Assembly: GCA_013360745.1 (NCBI GenBank)
Contig: JABWBA010000005.1
Location: 20,102 to 84,101, forward strand
DNA: 64,000 nt
Direction: 5' to 3'
Source: Chthonomonadales bacterium
GTDB taxonomy: Bacteria > Armatimonadota > Chthonomonadetes > Chthonomonadales > CAJBBX01
Below the pieces are notes generated by a model, which saw nothing but the letters and a program-made list of their open reading frames with translations, did not search any database and was not told the origin of the DNA. The translations under genes and the position numbers were made by a program. Shown piece after piece: positions 57,897 to 64,000 of this stretch (positions within the stretch are counted from its first letter, which is position 1; each line of letters begins with the position of its first letter).

Positions 57897-60125
57897 TCAG
57901 GCCTCATCGCCGAACAGGTCCAGGGTGGCCGCTTCTACGATGATGCCATTGGACGGACGGGGTATCAGACGGTCAAAGCCATCGCCGATCGCGTCCCGCA
58001 GCCGCGACGCGAACTTGTAGAGCTTATCAACGTAATAGGCCACGTTTTCGTCCCCCGGCACGTAGTTCTCAACCCGCTCCAGCTGACCGTTGGAACGCTC
58101 GTAGACATCGAGGTAGTCGCCGACCTGCGCCCCGGCCGCAACGGACGCCTGACGCGCTTTGGCCTCGCTCGTGAAGGTCTTCTCCGTGATCCGTTCGCGT
58201 CGCGCGAGGCGCTCGATGGGGACTTGCCGCTGGCGGAGTCGGGCGGCGGTGTCGAGGTACAGGGTCCGGATCTCGGCCGTCTTGCCCGCCAGCATCAGGT
58301 CGACCGCCTCGACAAGGAACGCTCGGCCATAGGGCTCATCGGCACGGGATCGGAGGGAGGCGCCTTTGAAGGTCCGCTTTCCGCCGTAATCGAGGAGGAC
58401 GTAGTTCTTCGTCTTCACCGAGAGCATCGTCCGGTATCGACCGTCAAACGCAAGGCGGATCCCTTCGGGCAATCCGCGGTCGATCTCGGCGATGTAGCTC
58501 CGCTCGGCGGGTTCGTCGTCGATGCCGGACGGCGGCACGAAGTAGACCCCATCGGTATCGATTTCGATGATCGAGCTTCCCGACGCTTCCATCCGCTGGG
58601 CGATGTCCTTGACGATGACCCGCCCGATCCGAGTCACCTCCGCCGCGGCGTCCGGGTCGTTGAAGTTGAAGCCGCCGGCGCCGAGATAGCCGTAGAAGGA
58701 GTTGATCAGGACCTTGAACGAGTTCTGGAGACCATCCCAGTATCGCTCGGCCTGCCCGGAGGCGGCTCGGGCCAGGGATTTCGCTTCGAGCCGCCTGCGT
58801 GTGAGCTCGGCGAGCATCGGAAGGAAGATGCCCAGGCGATCGGTGGACGGGCGGATCTTCGACGTGAGCATGATGCTCGGATACAGGCTCTCGACGTCCG
58901 CCTTCACGACGTGATGGATGACCCCGGTCCGGAGAAGGGCGGTATGACCCCCCTCATAGGAGCGAGTCGGGCTCGGCAGAGGGATCGCGTGCTGGCCGGC
59001 GAGATAGGCCCGGATGAAGATGGCGTTGATCTTCTCGCCCGCTCCGCTCACGGCCGACAGGCCGTAGGCGTCCGGGACCATCTGTGTCTGATAGAACTCC
59101 GTCGCCGTTACCATTTCGGCCAGCGCGGCCGTCTCCTGAACGTCCTGAAGCGCGTAGGTGAGGACCCTCGCTCGGTCCGTCTGATACAGCTGCGCCATTT
59201 GGTCTCGCGGGAGTTCGACCCGGTCCTCCGCGCTGATGCCGAGAGCCCGCGCGACCGGCTTCAGGCCGTACGATGTGAGAGAGCCCTTCGCCCAGTCGAA
59301 GCGCTGCACCGCGAGAAGCGTATCGATCACGTGGCGTCCCGGGATGTGCCACGGCTCCAGTGGACGGGTGATGCCGCCGATAGAGAACGTGCGCCTCGGC
59401 AGCGAGACCATCGCCATGCCGTCGCGTCCGAGAGCCGGCGCGATACCGTGCCGTCGGCACCGAGCCGCGATGAAGGGGAGGTCGAAGCCGTGGATGTTGT
59501 GACCTTCGATGATGTCCGGGTCGAGCTGGACGACGAGATGATTGAGCTCTCTCAGCAGGTCCGGCTCCTCGCCCTCCAGAGCGCACCGGCAACCCCGATT
59601 ATCGGAGACCGCGATGAGCAGGATTCGATTGTTCGCGCCTTCGGGATCGAGGCCATCGGTCTCGATGTCGATCTGCATCCGATGGACATCCTGGAGGCTC
59701 ATCCCTTTGAACAGCGTGATGCCGGAGATGGTCAGCGCTGTCCGGGTCGATCCTGCATAGGCCAGGTACTCGGCGTGCTGGTCGCGGAGATTCATCCGGG
59801 TCGATCGGTACTCCCTCCAATCCCGCAGCAGACAGAGCCACCGTAATCCCGGGCCCTCCAGTTCGACGAGCTCGGAGCCGGGAGGCGCGGCCGCTCGTTC
59901 AGCAACGAGAAGCCAGGGGGATACATGTCGATCCTCCTTGAGGACATGGCCTCCGGCATCCCGACGCCAGACCCGCAGCGCGTTGCCGAGGATCTCGGCC
60001 GCCACGATTCGCTCCGTCGCGTCGTGACCAAAGAGAACGGGATCGTAGGAGGCGGCAGGCTGAGCGACAGCGTCAGCCACCCGGGCGAACGCGTCATCGC
60101 CGAACAGCCCCGGCTCAGACGTCAT
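57897..60125 (-). CDS. polB: B-family DNA polymerase with intact proofreading domain
   Basis: 742 aa. Exonuclease: IDIETDG (Asp153, Glu155), HNIHGFDLPF (Exo II), YALQD (Exo III, 324-328). Polymerase: motif A VKADVESLYPS (Asp410), motif B KVLINSFYG (471-479), motif C EIDTDG (Asp523, 525). Shorter than E. coli Pol II (783). Roles in repair or restart are likely; DnaE covers replication. It overlaps the small upstream gene by 11 nt and converges on galK. Good SD GGAGAG. Confidence 0.92.
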   Translation of the reverse strand: MTSEPGLFGDDAFARVADAVAQPAASYDPVLFGHDATERIVAAEILGNALRVWRRDAGGHVLKEDRHVSPWLLVAERAAAPPGSELVELEGPGLRWLCLLRDWREYRSTRMNLRDQHAEYLAYAGSTRTALTISGITLFKGMSLQDVHRMQIDIETDGLDPEGANNRILLIAVSDNRGCRCALEGEEPDLLRELNHLVVQLDPDIIEGHNIHGFDLPFIAARCRRHGIAPALGRDGMAMVSLPRRTFSIGGITRPLEPWHIPGRHVIDTLLAVQRFDWAKGSLTSYGLKPVARALGISAEDRVELPRDQMAQLYQTDRARVLTYALQDVQETAALAEMVTATEFYQTQMVPDAYGLSAVSGAGEKINAIFIRAYLAGQHAIPLPSPTRSYEGGHTALLRTGVIHHVVKADVESLYPSIMLTSKIRPSTDRLGIFLPMLAELTRRRLEAKSLARAASGQAERYWDGLQNSFKVLINSFYGYLGAGGFNFNDPDAAAEVTRIGRVIVKDIAQRMEASGSSIIEIDTDGVYFVPPSGIDDEPAERSYIAEIDRGLPEGIRLAFDGRYRTMLSVKTKNYVLLDYGGKRTFKGASLRSRADEPYGRAFLVEAVDLMLAGKTAEIRTLYLDTAARLRQRQVPIERLARRERITEKTFTSEAKARQASVAAGAQVGDYLDVYERSNGQLERVENYVPGDENVAYYVDKLYKFASRLRDAIGDGFDRLIPRPSNGIIVEAATLDLFGDEA

Positions 60126-60321
60126 CGGTTCTCTCCGTGTGGTCGGAAATGGTTATGGCCTTGATCGCGGGGTCGGCGGCGCAGGACGTACACAATGGAG
60201 CGGGGATCGGGCCGTTGCGAAGGTCGTTTGCGGGGGCGGGCTGCATTATCCGGCATTTCTCAGCATATTTGTGGATTCCGGGAACGCTATCAAGTGATGG
60301 TCCGTAATAAGTATTGCGCAT
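60115..60321 (-). CDS. Small Cys-containing protein, coupled to polB
   Basis: 68 aa from ATG 60321 (MRNTYYGPSLDSVPGIHKYA...). Longer readings start at 60345 or 60366; 60321 has the strongest SD, AAGGAGG. Contains YAEKCRIM and LCTSCAAD, three cysteines, possibly a partial metal site. The end (TERTDDV) overlaps the polB ATG by 11 nt. Not a recognised family. Confidence 0.5.
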   Translation of the reverse strand: MRNTYYGPSLDSVPGIHKYAEKCRIMQPAPANDLRNGPIPAPLCTSCAADPAIKAITISDHTERTDDV

Positions 60322-60403
60322 GTCCTCCTTTTCAAGGACTTCCATCCCTGTGATGGACGCCCGCATCGGTATTACGGTGCGGGCGTTGTTTTTTAATGGG
60401 TGA
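60322..60403 (-). promoter_or_regulatory. Three-hairpin leader of the small gene/polB
   Basis: On the minus strand, in order: CGCCCGCACCG/CGATGCGGGCG (60385-60358, 11 bp with G-T), TCCATC/GATGGA (60357-60341), and GTCCT/AGGAC (60339-60322), which contains the Shine-Dalgarno AGGAGG. The hairpins are contiguous, so the ribosome site is likely masked. Candidate regulator-binding or attenuation structure. Confidence 0.5.
60358..60395 (+). terminator. Intrinsic terminator on the plus strand without a known gene
   Basis: 11-bp stem CGCCCGCATCG/CGGTGCGGGCG (60358-60368 with 60375-60385) followed by TTGTTTTTTAA. All annotated genes for kilobases upstream on this strand end at 57884. It implies an antisense or small plus-strand transcript, or shields khpB from antisense transcription. 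Confidence 0.65.
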
Positions 60404-60916
60404 CTACGCCTGGCTGTTTCGGGGCGCGAGGATCACTTTACGATCAGGTCCCGCGCCTTCGCTGTAGGACATCACGTCGGGGTCGTCGGCAAAGAGCTGG
60501 TGTATCGAGCGTCGCTCATGGGGAGGGAGCGGGTCGAACTCGCATTCCTCCTGCCGTTCCTTTACCAGGGCAGCGTACTTCAGCGCGATTTGCTCCAGCT
60601 GGGCGGCTCTGCGGGCGCGATATCCGTCGGCGTCGAGGAGGATACGAACGCCGGGCCCTATTTGATGACTCACGACCAGGTTGACAAGGTACTGCATCGC
60701 ATCGAGCATGCGTCCGTTGGCTCCGAAGATCCTGCCGGCATCGTCGCCTACGAGATCGATGACCAGATAGGAACCATCGATCGAGCGGATCTCCGGTGCG
60801 AGCTCGAACGCGCCGGCGCGCATGATCTCGGCGACGACGGACAGCGCCTCCAGGTCTTTCTCATCGGGCTGGGTCTGGATGCCGTTGCTATCCTGGATAT
60901 GGGTGGGATCGTTCAT
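60404..60916 (-). CDS. khpB: KhpB/Jag-type RNA-binding protein (KH-R3H)
   Basis: 170 aa from ATG 60916 (SD GAGGTG). A KH domain (SYLVIDLVGDDAGRIFGANGRMLDAMQYLVNLV region) and an R3H domain (LPPHERRSIHQLF, DPDVMSYSEGAGPDRKVIL). The usual Jag-N domain is missing. Binds RNA in cell-wall and division control. It is the last gene of the rpmH cluster, 34 nt after yidC. Confidence 0.9.
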   Translation of the reverse strand: MNDPTHIQDSNGIQTQPDEKDLEALSVVAEIMRAGAFELAPEIRSIDGSYLVIDLVGDDAGRIFGANGRMLDAMQYLVNLVVSHQIGPGVRILLDADGYRARRAAQLEQIALKYAALVKERQEECEFDPLPPHERRSIHQLFADDPDVMSYSEGAGPDRKVILAPRNSQA

Positions 60917-60950
60917 GGGCAACACCTCGTGAACTGGAGTGGAGACCGCA

Positions 60951-62291
60951 TCATCGCTTCTTTCTTCGAGGGCGGATCTTCGGAGCCGGAGCCCCGGCGA
61001 CGACGTTGTTGGAAGGGGTTTCAGGAGGGGTGGAGGTTCCGGCATTGGAGGCAGCGGCCAGATGTCCTGCGGCTCCGTTGGCCAATGCCTCTTTGTGCGG
61101 CTTGTAGATCATCTCGTATTGCTGCCAGATCGACAGGAGGTTCAGGGCCAGCCAGTACAGGACGAAGGCCGACGACCATTTGTAGCTCAGGAACATCCAG
61201 AAGAAGAGCAGCGAGGTCATCAGGGCCATGGTGTTCTGCTGCTGCTGCTGCTGCGGGTCGGTTGCCGGCGTCATCCGCATCGTTACATAGTTGGTGATGA
61301 CGTATAGAGCGAGGAGCGGGATGTCGGGTGTGGCCAGGTTGGCTCCGAACGGCCGCTGCCCCATGATCTCCTGTCCGGAATGGGACAGAGCGCTGCCGAT
61401 CCAGAGGAAGGTCCCTTTGGCAAAGGCGATCTCGTATTCGCGGATGGCGTTGAAGATCAGGATCAGAAACGGGATCTGGACGATGCCGATGAAGCAGCCT
61501 GCGAAGGGGTTGACCTTGTGCTCCTTGTAGAGCTCCATGGTTTTCTGATTCAGCTCGGCTCCCTTGTGCTTCTTTTGCAGCTCCTTGATGAGAGGCTGCA
61601 TCCGCTGCATTTCCCGCATCGACGCGTACTGGCGCTTCGTGAGGGGCAGGAGCAGGGCTTTGACGAGCACGGCCAGCAGGATCAGCGCCAGTGCGTAGGA
61701 ATAGGCGGGCTGCTTGCCCGTGAGGCGGACCAGCGAATCGATAATCTGGTACTTCCAATCGCCGGAGTTGCGCTTGTCAATCCGGTCCATGAGCTGCGCC
61801 ATCGGACCGTTCTCGCCGGCAATCCGCTTCGCCGCCTCCGTCGCGGGGTACTCATCGCGGAGCTGTCGCCACAGCTGATAGGCTTTGTCCAGAGCGTGGA
61901 GTTTCTGGGTCTGCGTGCCCGGATAGCTGGTCGACGACGCATAGCTGCCCGCTTCATAGAGGGCCCTGGCGGCCCGTTCCATGTTCTTGTTCCGATTGTC
62001 CCGCACGATCGCATCGAACTCATTGAGAGCTTCGTCGCTGCCCTTCATCCGGATCAGGAGCGCGGCCTTACGGAAACGGGCCTCAGTGGTGATCGTAAGG
62101 TCGGTATCGCCGTGTTCCTTTATGATGCGGCTGAACTCGGCGAGGGCGTCCTCGTTGCGATTGGCCTCTTCAAGCTGAGTCGCCCGAGCGAAGAGGCCGT
62201 CGTCGGCTGTGGGACTCTGGGCCCTTGCCGTCAGAAGCCCGAGGCCAAGGGCGGCCAGGAAGACGCAGGTAATCCAGTGGCGCAAGCGCAT
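60951..62291 (-). CDS. yidC: YidC/Oxa1 membrane insertase with TPR-like N-terminal extension
   Basis: 446 aa, SD AAGGAG 6 nt before the ATG. A signal sequence (HWITCVFLAALGLGLLTARA) is followed by about 150 residues of helical TPR-like sequence (FARATQLEEANRNEDALAEF, ARALYEAGSYA) in place of the usual beta-sandwich P1 domain. The insertase core has four to five membrane spans: YSYALALILLAVLVKALLLP, FIGIVQIPFLILIFNAI, LLALYVITNYVTM and LLFFWMFLSYKWSSAFVLYW. Basic tail IRPRRKKR. Inserts membrane proteins with or without SecYEG. Confidence 0.93.
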   Translation of the reverse strand: MRLRHWITCVFLAALGLGLLTARAQSPTADDGLFARATQLEEANRNEDALAEFSRIIKEHGDTDLTITTEARFRKAALLIRMKGSDEALNEFDAIVRDNRNKNMERAARALYEAGSYASSTSYPGTQTQKLHALDKAYQLWRQLRDEYPATEAAKRIAGENGPMAQLMDRIDKRNSGDWKYQIIDSLVRLTGKQPAYSYALALILLAVLVKALLLPLTKRQYASMREMQRMQPLIKELQKKHKGAELNQKTMELYKEHKVNPFAGCFIGIVQIPFLILIFNAIREYEIAFAKGTFLWIGSALSHSGQEIMGQRPFGANLATPDIPLLALYVITNYVTMRMTPATDPQQQQQQNTMALMTSLLFFWMFLSYKWSSAFVLYWLALNLLSIWQQYEMIYKPHKEALANGAAGHLAAASNAGTSTPPETPSNNVVAGAPAPKIRPRRKKR

Positions 62292-62370
62292 GCTACTCCT
62301 TACGATCCAGATCGATCATACGATTCAATCTACTTTCCAGCACGAGGCTGACCATGTAATCGGCATCGAG

Positions 62371-62405
62371 GCGCCGACGGGCTCGACAGCCCTGGCGGTC
62401 GGCGC
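62371..62405 (-). other. Stem-loop in the yidD-yidC intergenic region
   Basis: GCGCCGAC/GTCGGCGC (62371-62378 with 62398-62405) plus inner GGGCT/AGCCC around CGAC. It starts right at the yidD stop on the minus transcript. No T-run, so probably a processing or stability element rather than a terminator. Confidence 0.4.
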
Positions 62406-62406
62406 T

Positions 62407-62688
62407 TCAGGGCACCGGATCCTCGCCTCCGGCCGCCCACGGATTACATCGGACGATCCGCCACAGGCCCAGCCCCAGGCCTCGCACAGGGCCGTGCTTG
62501 AGCAGCGCCTGGGCCATGTACTCCGAACATGTCGGATGGTACCTGCACACAGCCGGCCGAAACCGTGCGGTTCGTTGATAGAGCCGTATGGGATACACAA
62601 GCACGCGCCGGATTAACGGCGGTGTATCCGTTCCTACATCGGCAACGTCGGAGTCTGAAACGGGCTCACAGAGCGATCCTTCAGGCAT
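62407..62688 (-). CDS. yidD: Membrane protein insertion factor YidD
   Basis: 93 aa from ATG 62688 with SD GGAGCGGAG. Family signature: YPIRLYQRTARFRPAVCRYHPTCSEYMAQAL, GLGLGLWRIVRCNPW. The start is 55 nt inside the rnpA 3' end. YidD cooperates with YidC; the gene order supports it. Confidence 0.93.
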   Translation of the reverse strand: MPEGSLCEPVSDSDVADVGTDTPPLIRRVLVYPIRLYQRTARFRPAVCRYHPTCSEYMAQALLKHGPVRGLGLGLWRIVRCNPWAAGGEDPVP

Positions 62689-63014
62689 GGACTCCGCTCC
62701 AGAAGCATCGCCACCGCCGCGAGTACATCCTCCAACTCCAGGTCTCGAATCGGCGGACGGGCGACGAGAATGATGTCCCAGCCGTCCGCGATCGTCGGCA
62801 ACAGTCGGCGACAGCATTCGCGCATGCATCGGCGGACCCGGTTCCGCCGTACAGCCTTCCCGATTTTCTTGCCGACAGCCAGGCCGAACCGTACGGATGA
62901 AGCTTCGTTCCGATAGGAGTACAGGATAACCGACGGCAACGCCCAACGCCGTCCCCGAGAGTAGACTCGCCGAAAGTCCCGATCGCGCCGGAGCCGATTC
63001 TCCCTGAGAAGCAA
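62634..63014 (-). CDS. rnpA: Ribonuclease P protein component
   Basis: 126 aa. Basic start MLLRENRLRRDRDFRRVY, FGLAVGKKIGKAVRRNRVRR (the RNA-binding signature RNRVRR). Helps the RNase P RNA process tRNA 5' ends. Second gene of the cluster, 75 nt from rpmH. Its last 55 nt overlap yidD. Confidence 0.95.
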   Translation of the reverse strand: MLLRENRLRRDRDFRRVYSRGRRWALPSVILYSYRNEASSVRFGLAVGKKIGKAVRRNRVRRCMRECCRRLLPTIADGWDIILVARPPIRDLELEDVLAAVAMLLERSPCLKDRSVSPFQTPTLPM

Positions 63015-63089
63015 CGCTTCGTCCCAAGGTCGTCAGGATTCGCCGTTGGCGCCGCCGTGTCGCGGCAAGGCCCGAACCGACCTGCCGGC

Positions 63090-63224
63090 CTATACGGTGA
63101 GCCGCTGCCGGCCCTTGAGGCGGCGCGCCTTGAGAACATTGCGCCCATCTTTCGAGGCCATCCTCTTGAGGAAGCCGTGAACCCGCTTGTGTCGGCGGTT
63201 CTTGGGCTGATAGGTCCGCTTCAC
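63090..63224 (-). CDS. rpmH: Ribosomal protein L34
   Basis: 44 aa, GTG 63224 to TAG 63090. Read directly: [18 protein letters not shown] then [17 protein letters not shown] and LKGRQRLTV, complete L34. SD GGAGGG lies 11 nt upstream. Head of the rpmH-rnpA-yidD-yidC-khpB cluster. Confidence 0.97.
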   Translation of the reverse strand: MKRTYQPKNRRHKRVHGFLKRMASKDGRNVLKARRLKGRQRLTV

Positions 63225-63258
63225 TTTGCTCTATGCCCTCCAGTATCAGTGCGGAGGC

Positions 63259-63264
63259 ATTATA
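63259..63264 (-). promoter_or_regulatory. Extended -10 of the rpmH operon
   Basis: Minus strand TGC-TATAAT, a perfect -10 with extended motif. No consensus -35 is visible, as is usual with strong extended -10 promoters. About 35 nt before the rpmH start. Confidence 0.6.
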
Positions 63265-63283
63265 GCACAGGCTGGCGTCCGCG

Positions 63284-63313
63284 TTGACACCCGGATCGGT
63301 GCAGGGGTATAAC
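63284..63313 (+). promoter_or_regulatory. Promoter of tRNA-Arg and tgt
   Basis: Perfect -35 TTGACA (63284-63289), 18 bp, -10 TATAAC (63308-63313). Divergent from the rpmH promoter. Start near 63320, just before the tRNA. Confidence 0.7.
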
Positions 63314-63330
63314 GCCATCGACGGTTCGAT

Positions 63331-63402
<72 letters not shown>

Positions 63403-63417
63403 TACTATCTTCACGTT

Positions 63418-64000
63418 ATGCAGAACCTCGCGGACCTCCACCGATTAGAGTTCACCCTGCAACGTCGCTCTTCAACGAGCGACGCACGCGTGGGCCAACT
63501 TCGTATCGGGGGACGAATCATCGACACCCCCTGTTTTATGCCGGTCGGCACTCAGGCTGCCGTCAAGGGCCTGCGACCGGACGCGCTGGAGGATCTCGGC
63601 TACGGGCTGATTCTGGCCAATACCTACCATCTGCACCTGCGGCCCGGCGAAACGCTGATCGCGCGGGCGGGCGGCCTCCACGCCTTCGCCGGCTGGCCCG
63701 GCGCGTTCCTGACCGACAGCGGAGGGTACCAGGTCTTCAGCCTTGCCTCGCTGCGGCGGATCGAGGTGGACGGCATCCGTTTCCGAAGCCATATCGACGG
63801 CGCTGAGATCTTCCTGACGCCGGAGCGCGCGATGGCGATCCAGCGGGACCTGGGAGCGGACATTGTCATGGCCTTCGATCAGTGCGCACCCCATTCCTGC
63901 GGGCGAGACGAAGCCGAAGCGGCGCTGGAGAGGACCCATCGGTGGGCCGAACGCTGCGCCGCGGACCACGATCGGCACGGCGCCGTCTCCTCGTCGGGAC
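63418..64000 (+). CDS. tgt: tRNA-guanine transglycosylase (3' end beyond window)
   Basis: 194 codons visible of about 370. Exchanges guanine-34 for queuine precursor preQ1 in GUN tRNAs. Visible: FMPVGTQAAVKGLRPDALE, NTYHLHLRPGE, FLTDSGGYQVFSL (catalytic Asp region), FRSHIDGAEIFLTPERAMAIQ and DIVMAFDQCAPHS. The zinc site is past the edge. Probably cotranscribed with tRNA-Arg. Confidence 0.95.
   Translation, partial: MQNLADLHRLEFTLQRRSSTSDARVGQLRIGGRIIDTPCFMPVGTQAAVKGLRPDALEDLGYGLILANTYHLHLRPGETLIARAGGLHAFAGWPGAFLTDSGGYQVFSLASLRRIEVDGIRFRSHIDGAEIFLTPERAMAIQRDLGADIVMAFDQCAPHSCGRDEAEAALERTHRWAERCAADHDRHGAVSSSG

Noticed and set aside
58224..59846. 540-codon open frame antisense to polB
   Set aside because: All PolB motifs are intact on the minus strand; the antisense translation has no motif.
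63225..63330. Replication origin next to rpmH
   Set aside because: No dnaA gene and no DnaA-box cluster is seen; the region holds divergent promoters.

Overview
The window is GC-rich bacterial chromosomal DNA, densely coding on both strands. I see no phage, IS element, CRISPR array, rRNA or plasmid feature. It carries about 46 supported protein genes, including a 44-aa rpmH and a few small or uncertain ones, and two tRNAs. Several features together point to an Armatimonadota-like bacterium: mcsA-mcsB-clpC, a B-family DNA polymerase beside DnaE, Gfo/Idh/MocA oxidoreductases paired with a uroporphyrinogen-decarboxylase-like protein, an SLH-type module on a secreted flavoenzyme, heparinase-like and GH42-like carbohydrate enzymes, and a small outer-membrane barrel. 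The phylum is an inference of moderate confidence; Chloroflexota or Planctomycetota-related lineages are alternatives. The barrel and the many signal peptides suggest a diderm envelope.

Layout, left to right. 1-3769 (minus): topA and trmFO, overlapping, then the first codons of another gene. 3770-4925: divergent promoters, an unusually structured leader, an outer-membrane barrel gene and its terminator. 4925-10246: glyQ (no glyS beside it) converging on a LolA-like secreted protein and dnaE. 10534-13677: a Tricorn-like secreted protease. 13825-17470: a membrane DUF697-type protein divergent from an ECF sigma / zinc anti-sigma / RseB-like operon with a good ECF-type promoter. 17467-22008 (minus): nth, an adenylate cyclase fused to a P-loop ATPase, an acyl-CoA synthetase and thymidine kinase. 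22132-24284: oxidoreductase plus UroD-like pair. 24514-25787: tRNA-Ser(GCU) and a lytic transglycosylase. 25806-30964: a TIM-barrel isomerase, a CoA ligase-acetyltransferase fusion, and a trypsin-fold protein that has lost its catalytic triad. 30954-37065 (minus operon): zinc-ribbon TPR protein, TPR lipoprotein-like protein, heparinase-like lyase, L-rhamnose mutarotase. 37219-45321: FAD-dependent secreted oxidoreductase with SLH-like C-terminus, an orphan small gene, a Tat-type oxidoreductase, a large putative glycosidase and a gluzincin peptidase. 45478-50058 (minus): three related secreted proteins and ligA. 50237-57884 (plus): phoU-like, yggS, ilvE, mcsA, mcsB, clpC, galK. 57897-60321 (minus): polB preceded by a small Cys-containing gene with a heavily structured leader. 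60404-63224 (minus): the classic rpmH-rnpA-yidD-yidC-khpB(jag) cluster. 63331-64000: tRNA-Arg(CCG) and tgt, cut by the window end.

How the genes work together. Most of the housekeeping content concerns translation and tRNA (trmFO, glyQ, tgt, tRNAs, rpmH, rnpA), DNA replication and repair (topA, dnaE, ligA, nth, polB) and membrane-protein insertion (yidC, yidD). Accessory content centres on envelope and polysaccharide use: heparinase-like lyase, rhamnose mutarotase, glycosidase, oxidoreductases and several exported proteins of unknown role. Promoters recognisable by eye often show an extended -10 of the form TGC-TANAAT/TATAGT with 17-18 bp spacing. The most unusual items are a McsB whose kinase-site Cys and phosphoarginine-pocket motif are both degenerate next to a McsA lacking its UVR tail, a pseudo-HtrA protein, and two multi-hairpin mRNA leaders.
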